Of a stretch of DNA of 64,000 nt, positions 35,952-46,304 are shown piece by piece. The notes beneath the pieces are model-generated. The model had not been told where the DNA came from. It saw only the letters and a program-made list of their open reading frames with translations, and ran no database searches. Source of the DNA: Taiwanofungus camphoratus (lineage: Eukaryota; Basidiomycota; Agaricomycetes; Polyporales; Taiwanofungaceae); contig CP021223.1 of assembly GCA_003999685.1 (NCBI GenBank), forward strand, positions 1,674,001-1,738,000, given 5' to 3'. The position numbers and the translations under genes were made by a program. Each line of letters starts with the position of its first letter. Within the stretch, counting starts at the first letter, position 1.

Positions 35952-37043
35952 ACGGCGTTGGGTGGGTACACAGTGTTGTGCGGGTAAGTTGTGGTATTAT
36001 GTCGGGAAGAGGTGGAGAGCGTTTGATATGTAGAGGTGCGTAGGCAAGGGTCGGCTTCGCGAAGCTCGTGCACTGAATTGCGAACGCAGGTAACCTAATT
36101 CTAATCTATTCATATTCGATGCTGTGGCCATCGCTATACCTACCTGAGCTTCAGATTTGCAAATGGCTTCTGGTCCCTTCCACGTTCCTGTGCGGCGCCC
36201 ATCTGTCGTGAAGCCGGCGCGTGAGCTGGACGCGTGAGCGATGCCAAGTTCGCGGTGTTGCTGTGGCGTATCGAATAAGTCGTGAACGTCCCATCAGGTA
36301 GACGCGCAGAGAGGGTCGGAACTCGGGATGTGGGGCATCTGACTGAGAAGGTGGGCCGACTGATCAGACGCAACGGTCGAAACAGGCTTGGAGGGTGCCG
36401 TGTATACGCTGCAGCGTGAAGTGATCAGACGTTCTGGAAGGCAACTGCTCGGGACATGTCGTGATATTTCTGGTGCGTCTGACAGAGCGTGCGTGCGCGT
36501 GCGTGAGGAGGAGGAGACAATCGCAGGACATCCGGGCAATGATTCTCCCAAGATAGTGTTCAGCCGGGTAGTCAGCAGAACGCGGGGAGGATGTGCCTAG
36601 CGGAGGAGTGCCTAGTGGTCTAACCAGTTTCCGAGTCGAGGAGGGATCAGGCGGCCTCGACGTCAGCTGACCAGATTGGACGGAAAACGCGAGCATCAGC
36701 CACGGAATCGCAGCCAATCTACGGTCCTGACCGATGGCGCTTCCAGGACCACCGTCTGCGTCCGTCTGCGGCCCTCGGAGCCAACCGGGAGTAGCACTTT
36801 TGCTGCGAGGCGTCAGGGAGGAGTCGGCGACTTGTCCACGTGACCCTGTCGAATGGAGGGCTCCTCGTACGGGAGAGCCGGTGCATCATAGGGTTTGGAA
36901 TGCAGAATTGGCCTAGAATCCGACTGAAATCCATTTAGCCCCCTTCCGGACATCGATCCCAAGCACCCGCTTCTCCCTTCTGGTCTGACACATCGTTGGT
37001 CTCTTGCTCTCTCAGATCTCACTCTCGGAACCTACCCTCGTGC
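35952..37043. other. 1.1-kb intergenic stretch
   Basis: It lies between ERD1 and formate dehydrogenase, same strand. Frames on both strands are short and without pattern. The last part is the formate dehydrogenase promoter. Confidence 0.5.
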
Positions 37044-37050
37044 TATATAA
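37044..37050 (+). promoter_or_regulatory. TATA box of the formate dehydrogenase gene
   Basis: TATATAA lies only 26-32 nt before the first in-frame ATG (37076). If transcription starts about 30 nt downstream of the box, the first ATG would have almost no leader, which favours use of the next in-frame ATG at 37166 in at least part of the transcripts. Confidence 0.65.
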
Positions 37051-37075
37051 GACCGCCAAGTCTCCCCTCAGAGCC

Positions 37076-38652
37076 ATGTTCAGCCGACTGGTTTCACGCC
37101 CTCTCACACACACTTCCCGCTTCACTCGCCCACTTTCAAACCCCTCTTCTACTTTCACTCGCAACATGAAGGTACGCGTCTTCCCTCCCTTCTCCTGTCC
37201 TTCGTGCTGACCCGGTCGCGCAGGTCTTGGCCATCTTGTACCGCGGCGGTGAGGCTGCCAAGCAGGAGTCCCGTCTATTGGGAACCGTTGAGAACCAGGT
37301 ACGGTGGCTATATGCGCGCGGTATAAACACCTTGCTCATGTTCAACCTGATCCCAGCTCGGCCTGCGCCAGTGGCTCGAATCTCAGGGCCACGAGTTCAT
37401 TGTGAGTTGCTTGTATTTGCTGCTTTGCGGCTGTTCTCAGCGCATATATGCAGGTCTCGGACAGCAAGGAAGGCCCCGACAGCGATTTCCAAAAGCACAT
37501 TGCAGACGTAAGCCCCCGCCCTTCCCTCTCCACGCTTCGAGGCTGAGCCGTTCCGCAGGCGGAGGTCCTGATCACTACCCCCTTCCACCCCGGATACTTG
37601 ACACGTGACCTCGTCAACAAGGCATGTAATTTCGCCGACATCTCGCCGGCGTCACTCCATGCTGATGACGTATTGCCCCGCCTTCCCCGCCTTTTTACCC
37701 GATTAGGCAAAGAACCTCAAGATCTGTATCACCGCTGGTGTCGGCTCTGACCACATCGACCTCAACGCCGCCGTCGAGCGCAAGATCCAGGTCCTTGAGG
37801 TCTCCGGCTCCAACGTGACCTCTGTCGCCGAGCATGTCGTGATGAGCATCCTCCTCCTCATCCGCAACTTCGTCCCTGCCCACGAGATGATCGAGCGCGG
37901 CGACTGGGTCGTCTCCGACATCGCCCGCAACGCGTTCGACCTCGAGGGCAAGGTCGTCGGCACCATCGGCTGCGGTCGTATCGGCTACCGTGTCCTCCAG
38001 CGTCTGATGCCCTTCGACTGCAAGGAGCTCCTCTACTACGACTACGCTCCACTGCCCGAGCGTTAGCACTGTCGCTCTATATAGTCATACTATGTCATCT
38101 CACCTGCTTATCCGCAGACGCCGCCAAGGCTATCAAGGCTCGCCGTGTTGAGGACCTCGTCGAGTTGGTTTCCCAGTGCGACATCGTCACCGTCAACGCT
38201 CCCCTCCACGAGGGCACCCGCGGTCTCGTCAACGCCGAGTTGCTCAAGCACTTCAAGAAGGTACGCGCTGACCTCCTTCCGTTTCCTAATGGCCATTCAC
38301 ACCTTCCCTCCCACAGGGTGCCTGGCTCGTCAACACCGCCCGTGGCGCCATCTGCGACAAGGACGCCGTCGCCGCGGCGGTCAAGAGCGGCCAGCTCAAC
38401 GGCTATGCCGGCGACGTGTGGAACGTGCAGCCCGCGCCCAGGGACCACGTCTGGCGCACGGTGAAGAACCCGCTCGGCGGCGGTAACGGAATGGTGCCGC
38501 ATTACTCGGGCACGACGCTCGACGCGCAGGCGCGCTACGCTGCTGGCACGCGTGCGATCCTCGAGAACTACCTCACGAACCGCCCGCAGGAGCCTCAGAA
38601 CATCATTGTCGGCGTCGGCAAGTTCGAGACCAAGGCGTACGGCCAGCGCTGA
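37076..38652 (+). CDS. FDH1: NAD-dependent formate dehydrogenase, 388 aa (or 358 from internal start)
   Basis: Eight exons (37076-37171, 37224-37298, 37357-37401, 37454-37507, 37559-37621, 37707-38061, 38118-38260, 38317-38652) join in phase. Intron 5 (37622-37706) starts with GC in AAG|GCATGT. The first 30 residues (Arg/Ser/Thr-rich, no acids) look like a mitochondrial presequence. The catalytic part begins [11 protein letters not shown], as in cytosolic enzymes. It oxidises formate to CO2 with NAD+. Seen are the substrate-site [11 protein letters not shown], the nucleotide-binding [22 protein letters not shown] and the catalytic His of [10 protein letters not shown], then [11 protein letters not shown]. 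In wood-decay fungi the enzyme removes formate made from oxalate, which is knowledge of the group and not seen here. Confidence 0.95.
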
Positions 38653-39348
38653 GTGTCCTCGCGTGGTCCGGTGCTAGCTCGTGGCTCATGGCTCTCTGGT
38701 GAGACTCCGCGCATCGTGTAGGATAGGCGTAAAGCAGCAGCACAAGCATCATACTGTATTTATGTCCTGATATCAAAAGTTTGCAATCTCTGTCCAAGTC
38801 TGTTCCCCTGTCCTGAACATCCGTTGTTGGTAAGGCCTACGCCCTTTTATGTTGAAGGTCGCCCACTTGAAGTGTAGTCAACACCTATGACCAGCCGTCT
38901 TGCATCATCGCCGCCTTTCAAGTCAATTGTTGTGTTCAGATCTCACAGGTAATCGCTCGCGGCTAGCGCAAGTTATTTGCATGCAAAGTAAACGACAGCA
39001 CGACAGCATATAAATATAATGTACAGATCCATAGTGTATCAAGAGAGCCTGCTCTATGTTCTACACTTTGCGATAGCCCTAACCTCGGATTCTCTGCATT
39101 TCTACACATACACACGCATACCCTGATTGAGACAACAGACAATAGCAATCGAAATGAACGCGCATCCTCCAGATTCCAAAAAACATAGCGCCACCAAGTT
39201 CGGCTAAGGCACGAGATCACCAGAAGGTAGAACCCTCGAGCGTGTTAGCTTCGGCATGGCCTGTGGGATCTAGGACGGACGCGACAGAAGCCAAGCTTCC
39301 TATCTATGTCAGCCCCAATGTGATCGTGAGACGGGAACATACGTGAAG
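38653..39348. other. 696-bp gap between convergent genes
   Basis: 3' ends of formate dehydrogenase (+) and of the unrecognised gene (-). I see no other feature. Confidence 0.5.
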
Positions 39349-40551
39349 TCACACGCGTCTGGGACGCTTTTCTTCGGCGCGCCCCAGGTCCTGCTGCGAG
39401 ATCTTGTCCAGGAAGCGCTTCTTGGACGGAGACTTGGGCTCGACAACAGGCGGACTCACGACCCGGATCTCGCAGACGTCCGCGAAGAAGTTGTCGCGCC
39501 TCCCGCTGCTGATGTGCTGGTGCGTGATGTTCGCCTTGACATGGACGAGCGCGCCGCGCAGCTGCTCCTCGTACTTCGCCGGCGGGATGGGGTTGCCGTA
39601 GATGTCGAGCGCCGGCAGCGGCACCCCTTCGTACTTCCCTTCTTTGATGACCTTTCTGAGCTCCTCCTGAGCCTCGGACCTGCAGCACCGCCAGTCCTTC
39701 ATGGCAAATCCTGCCTGAAGCTTTTCACGCACTTTAAATTCACCACAGTGAGCACGCGGGCAGCCACCGTCTTTCAAAATTGAAACAAAACTATACCTTC
39801 AGCTTCGGCTTCGTGTTTAGGCTGGACGTCTAATTAGCAATTGCCGCGCACATGCAGAGTTGGGAAGCACCTCGAAGATGATATGCCTGATGTTCATGGC
39901 ATCCCCCTCGACAATCCGGCATTTTGCATAAGGATTATCTGCGGCACACGGCACACTTTTCGACTCCTCGATCCTCAAGAAGCCTTCTATGATGTCGTCC
40001 CAGATGTCACTGACCGGCCTCCAGTCCTCCGTATCAGGCTTAACAATCTGCCCCCGGGCCTTTGCAGATGTGAACACATTTGGATAGAGCGAATTCTGAT
40101 ACAACCTCCAATCCCCGCACACGAAGAGTTTGAACTCCACGGCATCGGGGTTGACTTGTCCGATCCACTCGATCTCGGCAGGTACCCCAGGCTCGCGCCC
40201 GTCCTTCAACACCAACGTATCATGGTTTTTGAATTTTTGCCATTTGACGTGCTGTTTCAGATCTTTGGAACCAACGTATAGGTTTGAGAGACAAATATTC
40301 TCGACGGCTTCCCCGATTCTGGATAATTGCCTGGGAGGCGTCACATCCCGGGCCCCGGCAAATCGCTGAGTTTGCAGCAGCGGGAGCCGACTCCCATCGC
40401 TGTTGTTATCTGACCAAGGATACTCGTCGCTAGGTGTTACGGGCGGCGATGCTGCTGCACTGAGATGAGCCTGTGCGGGACGTGGACCTATGGTCGAGGA
40501 CGCACCACAACTAGAATTGAGTTCGTCGTATCCCCTTGGACTGTCGGGCAT
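39349..40551 (-). CDS. unrecognised protein, 359 aa, three exons
   Basis: Exons 40551-39871, 39829-39797 and 39714-39349 join in phase through introns of 42 and 82 nt. The middle exon is only 33 nt and avoids a stop that ends the first open block, so this model rests on splice signals. Residues 1-75 are disordered. A folded part follows (NLYVGSKDLKQHVKWQKF, DWRLYQNSLYP, DDIIEGFLRIEES, NIRHIIFE). The last exon has AMKDWRCCRSEAQEEL, an amphipathic HVKANITHQH segment, and a basic end (KSPSKKRFLD, RPRRV) that could be a nuclear localisation signal. I do not recognise the family, and see no signal peptide or membrane span. The model could be wrong near the middle exon. Confidence 0.6.
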
Positions 40552-42911
40552 GTCAGTTCAGGATATTATGAAGTGGTCGCGCCAAGGGCACACAGTGATG
40601 CTTGAGCAGGCCAGAGGCGAGTCGACCAAAGTCAACTGTCGACCAAGGGACCAATAGCATATATGACAGTCGTAGCCGACTGCCGCCGGCCGCCTGTTCG
40701 TTCTCTTATAAACCACGAGCTCGACTCGAATTTTCGCTTACTTGCGATACCTCACAAACGATTCTGCAACAGGTTCCGTGGATCTTCCTGTGTGTGTGAA
40801 GCAGACGAGAGTGAGTATGAGTGTATGTTTTGCTGCTTAATACCGTCGCAAGTTCAGGTTGCGGATTCGGCAGCTGCCGAAGTTCAGATCGCAGGTTGGG
40901 GACATCTAGTCGACAATTGCAATTACACTCTGCACATAGAATGCTAGTGCAGTTTTGATACCGCACATTGAGACCTGTCTGTAGTCAAGTTTTATATGAT
41001 GTTTCCCACTTATTCAGTTCAGTTTGTGAGCCTTTCAGCTCTTGGATCATGTGACCTTGTTCAGGCTCGCACTGGGATCTGCGATAATCGCTGAACTTGC
41101 GACCAAGTATTCTTCAACGAAGACTAATGTCATACGCGAGACATGTCACCTATGCCGGTGGTAAACGCAGAGATTGCTTGCTTAGGCTCTGCTACATGCG
41201 AAATCGTTTTCGGCTAGCATCACGAAGGTCAAGGTAGACCATGCGGTCTATGGAGGTAACGCTGCTGCGAGAACTCACACTATCATTTGTTTCTCTAGAC
41301 AAGCTGCTATGCCCCTTAAGCAATAGACATGTCCGCAATTGTATTGAGGCAGTTCGTCGATGTCGTCTGAAAGTAAGTATCAAAGATCGATCGAGATCGA
41401 TACAAGTTATGTACTCCGCTGCACGCCTCACATTACAACTTGGAAGGTAAGTATCATAGTCAGTTGGATCTAGCCAAACGTTGCGACCATTTCATCTTTG
41501 CGAGTAAAGAAATCTCAATGAGCGGTGCTACTAGAGACTGTAAGCGACAATTACGCCCGATTGCATAGACATATTTCCAACATGCTATCGAATACATTGA
41601 TATCTAGCAATTCTTATCGGAAGGCCCTGGGTCAGTGGCCAAGCTTGCAGGCTAACACAGACCGCAAGCTCGAGTGAGCTGCAAGATCCGACGCACTCGT
41701 ACCAGAAATGTTCTTTGCCTAAAGTGAAGTCGGTGCTGTCTTCACAACAGGTGAGTCTGCTTCCTCCTCGGTTGTGACGGACTGTCTCAAACACGGCTAT
41801 ATACATTTCCCGCTCGGTGAAGGGGGTCGCAGAAAAGAGCGAGGTATAACAGCTCTAATTCCGTGGATTTTCGTAAGTAATTGCCAAGTTCCTTCCTTCC
41901 GCCGAGGTGCTCGTACATGATTAAACTCTTGATGAGCACAATACTCCTGAAGACGAATGAGGGTATCTCCATAGACAAGGCCTTGAACAGACATCCCTCG
42001 TATGGTCTGAATGACCTTCTCAAGTTTCTCTTTTCCTCTGCTTTTGGCATGGTCAGCTCTCCGTTGCGAATGGGCTGGAGGGATCAGCGAGTGATGTATG
42101 AAGCCACAAGGGACTCTGTAAAAAAGGTCCCTGATATCACTTGTGCCATACGCCATTGCACTAAACAAATATCCCAGACCTCATTGTTCACCGTCTAGAC
42201 CTGCACTGCAAAAATGTGCTAAAACCCAATCACGGTCTGCTGTTGTCAAGGGTTTCCAAAATGTTCTGTGGTTGAGGCAGAATGCCTATGGGAATTATGG
42301 AAAGCATAGTTCCAATTCTTCAGTAGTGGAGTGCAGACCAAGCATGCAGTATTTGAGGAATGTGTATGCGGCCTAGTCGTGAGCCATGACTTGTCCCGCA
42401 TCTTCTTGAAAGTCATGATGGACTCATGCGTGCCAGTGATGAGAACGAGAGCGACCAAGGTACGCACCAGCACTCCATCGGCGGCCATTTGCGGCAAGTA
42501 TAGCTCTGAAGCCACTGAGTTCCTAGACACTCTATCACTTATTCTACTTCCGCAAAATCGGCGGCTCATCGGTGAGTGTACTCTTCTATGCAAGGGTACG
42601 GGTGTTCCCTCCCCGGCATCATGCGATACGATCCAGTAGTCTCTGGTACGCCAAACAGAACATTAGAATATATTGGTAGGTTGTGATGACCCTTCATCGT
42701 TGTTTGACGGACAGCATCGACTGGTATGCAGAAGGCACCGCATCGGAACGAGCGTCAATTTCTAGTGGTAACATGTATATACGTCTTTCTGAAGACTACA
42801 AAAATAGAGAATAAACTTGTGTGGGATGCCCAAAACGACGTCGTAGGACGGGCTTCGGGATTGGGGGAGCAATAGAAATTCATGCTTCTCTTATTCAAGC
42901 AGGCCAGGAAA
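40552..42911. other. 2.4-kb gene-free stretch
   Basis: Frames of up to about 120 codons at 41.8-42.6 kb occur on both strands opposite each other, with no domain and no convincing splicing. They may be decayed genes. Positions 42897-42911 are the left target-site duplication of the LINE copy that follows. Confidence 0.45.
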
Positions 42912-43250
42912 CCCCCCCGTCTACCCGAATGATAACTGAGGCCCGAAACCTGTAGGGCTAGACTCAGTTCCCTAGGTAAGTTACTGACGGAACGGGATGA
43001 CCGGGCCGGGTAAACACATAGAGCGTGAAAAGTGGGTCGGGCGAGGGTTAGGTATGGCGTCCTATGGATGACTGTATCTTTCTCTTTGCAGGCCTAACTG
43101 GGTTATATGCCCACGCCACATAACGAGGCCACCGAAACCTGTAGGTGTGCTGCTCATGCGGGCGCGGATGCCCACTTATTATTATTATTACTCTACATGT
43201 ACCTACGTTGTATGGAGTATAAACCTGAGGAATTAAAAAAAAAAAAAAAA
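42912..43250 (+). mobile_element. 5'-truncated LINE copy, 339 bp, with poly(A) and 15-bp target duplication
   Basis: It is bounded by perfect 15-mers AAGCAGGCCAGGAAA at 42897-42911 and 43251-43265 and ends in a run of about 18 A. It matches the 3' part of the copy at 22517-23044 along its whole length with many substitutions. Short TTA repeats (TTATTATTATTATTA) occur where the other copy has TTACTGTCACATTA. This is a typical dead-on-arrival non-LTR retrotransposon insertion. The pure A tail and perfect duplication suggest it is younger than the other copy. Confidence 0.85.
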
Positions 43251-43511
43251 AAGCAGGCCAGGAAATGCTGGCAGTTTCCGCAGGAATTCCGCAAGATTAT
43301 TCATCAACTTGATGTTCCAGCAGTCGGACCATCCGCTGGCAGTGGCACTCACGAGACCTGAAAGAAGCCACAATGGAGGGCTGACCACGCCTAGATTACA
43401 CGGGTTGTTTACTGTGTAACTGGGAACCGCTTCTCTGGTAGCTACCACCAACAGCTGTCATTTTCCCACGCTCGAAAAAAAGCAGAAAAAAGGTGCTGCA
43501 CACATAGAAAC

Positions 43512-44529
43512 ATGCCAAAAGACGAGGCCATTGGCCAACAAGGTCACAGACCTAACCCGTACCCCAAAAAGGGGAACAAGAGTGTAAATAGTGTAATAGA
43601 AAAAGGGAGAGCGAGAAAGGAAGCTGATAACACAGTGACCACACCGAGCACCCCGAAAAAACAGACAATAACCAAAAGACTGAGAGAGCGACTAACGAAA
43701 ACACCCACAAAACATAAACAGGAAGGAACCATGGAAGGAATAATGCTAACACGAGAGGAGGTGAACAAGTCCACGCCATCAAACCTCGAAAGAGACAATA
43801 GAAGTGTAGTATCATATGACGACCCACCTGACACTGAGTTCAACACAGATATATTCAATACTAATAGTGAAATAGATCACGAGATGGAGACGATAACAGA
43901 TAACGATAAGAAGAAAACAAGAAAGGATATGATGAGAGATCTAGAAGAGGCAATGAAGGGGGTAACAGAGATACTGAGCCAAATGTCAAATCACGCTGAG
44001 TTCACCACAACTATCCTAGAGGGCGCAAAGATCATCACTCAGAGACTCACACTAGGCACCGACAAACGCAACCAGACTGGAATCCAAAATGGACAAACCC
44101 ATGGAGAGAACAAAACAACAAAGAACGCTAAAGACCAAGGAACGGATCACCTTGCACAGATAGCAACATCACTTGCGAAGCTCACAACACGAATGGACCA
44201 GATAGAATCGCAACTGGCATACTCAACGAGGGCAACCAACCAAGGGGACTCAACAAGCAGGAAAAGAGGAGAGGATAGGGATGAGGCAAGAGTAACAGAG
44301 ATAAGCACATCAACGAGACCACCCCAGATAGAGACCATACCGTCAACCGTAACTAACGTCCGAGCAGTCAGTAGACCAATAGTCCCAAAGGCGCGCAACC
44401 CAGCAACAGACATGAAAAAAGGCAAAACCCTACCGACTAACCCACTAGCAGCACACCACCCCTCCCGCCTCATTGTAGAAATTCAGGATGGCGCACCCGA
44501 GGGAAAACGACCCAAAGAAGCGCAGACGG
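43512..44529 (+). pseudogene. LINE ORF1 (gag-like), 5' part, cut by an LTR-element insertion
   Basis: An open frame from the ATG at 43512 encodes a Lys/Thr/Asn-rich, highly charged protein. A helical, coiled-coil-prone middle (DMMRDLEEAMKGVTEILSQM; LAKLTTRMDQIESQLAYS) leads to a conserved-looking end, PSRLIVEIQDGAPEGKRP. This is the layout of ORF1 proteins of Agaricomycete non-LTR retrotransposons. The frame is broken at 44529 by the LTR element and resumes in the same frame at 63341, after a 4-bp duplication ACGG (44526-44529 and 63341-63344). No reverse transcriptase ORF is in the window. The 250 bp before the ATG are probably its 5' UTR. Confidence 0.75.
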
Positions 44530-46137
44530 TGATACGACCTAGGGGACCCTGTTACCTAGGGAGTGCTCCGCAACGTGGCTGGGGGTAGTGTGATAACTGT
44601 GAGGGTGTGAGGGTAGGAGCTACAACCTGTATGATACCGGGAAACCTGTATGTCTTGTTTTTGTAAGTAGGGGAGTAAGGGGTCAAGGGTCCTGCACAAC
44701 AGGATCTTGTTCCTAAGTGCTATACTATCCCTAAGGCCTTGCGAGGCCCTCCGAAGTATGCGAAGTTCTTCGAGGTTTTGCGAAGCCCTTCGAAGTTTTA
44801 GCTAAATCGCGCGAGCTGACTTCGTAGATGCTGCGAAGCCCTTCTGGTTAGAGTTAGCTAAAGGGCGTAAGGTTTTTGGAGTTTGTTAGAGCGAAGTGGG
44901 CGAGGTTTGGCTAGCATAGGAGACCTGTAGGAGAGGTCGGAGAGTTCGAGGGCGTAGAGAGATGTACTATAGCCTGTAACTAAGGCTATGGGAGGGTCGT
45001 AGGGCTATTCGTAGGACGTAGGGATAACGCAACGTGAGCCTAAGGGTATAACTAAGGCGGAGGCCCACCGGATAGGTGCTATAAAAGGTGCTGAAGGGTG
45101 CGAAGTCACGGCGACTTTCGTAGATGGTAGTGCGTAGTTCGAGAAGCGTAGACGTAGTTCGTAGCTATATCGCGAGCGTAGACGTAGTTCAAAGGTACTG
45201 AAACGAAGCTGGGGTGGAGACTTAGGGACCTTAGGACCGTTCCTAAGGTTGTACTCGCGGCGCTTTCCTGAGATCGGAGCTACAGGGGAACTGGTATTCC
45301 AAAGAGAGAAGCGTACACTGAGGGGTCTCTCTCGTACATAGTAAACTACCTCTGACTAAATAGGGGAGCGTGAGGTGAACTAATCTTGCGCGAAGTGATC
45401 CTTACGAGTCCGAAATGTGTACTAAAACGCATGGACTCCAAAGTGAACACGAGGGGGATAGGAACTAATTAGGAACTGAAACAGGGGAACTACGAACGGT
45501 AGAAAGGTGACCAACTTCATTCACGAGGGCGGGATGACTATCCGAGAGCAGCCATGCGCCGTGATCACCTATCTTAGCGGGCTAAGAGCGCACGAAGTTC
45601 TTAGCAGCGGGACTTGGCCTAATCGGGGCAGGAGGTGTCCTAACTGGGTGGAGGGCCATATGGGTACGCCCTAGGATGACCTTATGGCATAGGATCGAGA
45701 CCCATGGGGGTGCACAAGGCTTCCTAAGTCCAGCTTCCGGAACTTCGGACCGTTTCGGAGCCTATCGGAGGTAACTGCAATCACAAGAGCTAGGAGAGAC
45801 TTAGCTAAGACTTCTTAGCTAAGCCCGGGATGAGTGACGTAGTAGATAGGACCTAGATCCAATGGAACAGTATGGGAGGGCCGGCAGTGTCCGATAGTGG
45901 ACTTAGCAGGAGTTAGGGACTTCGCGTCTAGCATTCAAAATCTCGTAGCACCTCGTGTGACTTCGCAAGACTTCGTAGGGTGTTAGGAGGGTTTAGGAAA
46001 GAGAGGGGGCGTTAGGAATATTATAGGAACCTATCCCTCCTGTCGTAGGGAGTAGGAGAGTCTTAGAGTGGTCGGTTGGGGGATCAGAAAGCTCCTAAAA
46101 TCGTGATTCGAGGCCCAGGAGGCTACAGGACTCATCA
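44530..46137 (-). repeat. left LTR of the outer element (1608 bp)
   Basis: On the plus strand it starts TGATACGACC and ends GGACTCATCA. In the sense of the element it is the 3' LTR. It contains two near-adjacent CTTAGCTAAG-like palindromes at about 45810-45834 and repeated AGCGTAGACGTAGTTC units near 45150-45190. Confidence 0.9.
45080..45087 (+). promoter_or_regulatory. TATA box in the LTR facing the antisense gene
   Basis: TATAAAAG on the plus strand, about 1.2 kb before the antisense gene start at 46305. The same position in the right LTR reads TATAAGAG. The orientation is opposite to gag-pol. Confidence 0.45.
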
Positions 46138-46156
46138 CCTTCTCCCTATTGAAATC

Positions 46157-46174
46157 CTGACTGTCCTCAGTCAG
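46157..46174. other. short hairpin next to the LTR
   Basis: CTGACTG-TCCT-CAGTCAG, a perfect 7-bp stem. A related hairpin, TTGGCTG-TCCT-CAGCCAA, occurs at 49672-49689 in the pol region, preceded by the same CTCCCTATTGA motif. Confidence 0.6.
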
Positions 46175-46304
46175 TGTGCGCGACCGTGGGAATTTGTAGC
46201 CTATCGCGTCCGATCTGCGAAGCGGGCGATATCCTGATAGAAGCTAATCGTGGGTGCCTCTTATCTTTTTCTCCTCCTTCCCTTTTGCCTTTCCCTTCCC
46301 CATC

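Noticed and set aside
41797-42198. Opposed open frames of 105-123 codons on both strands
   Set aside because: They overlap each other, have no recognisable domain and no good promoter or splice signals; at most gene remnants.
42912-43250. SINE interpretation of the A-tailed repeat
   Set aside because: No convincing A and B boxes were found, and the longer copy extends 5' into an apparent ORF end, which fits a truncated LINE better.
44530-46137. TTAGG/TTAGGG words suggesting telomere-like repeats
   Set aside because: They are scattered and not in tandem, and occur throughout the element including coding sequence.
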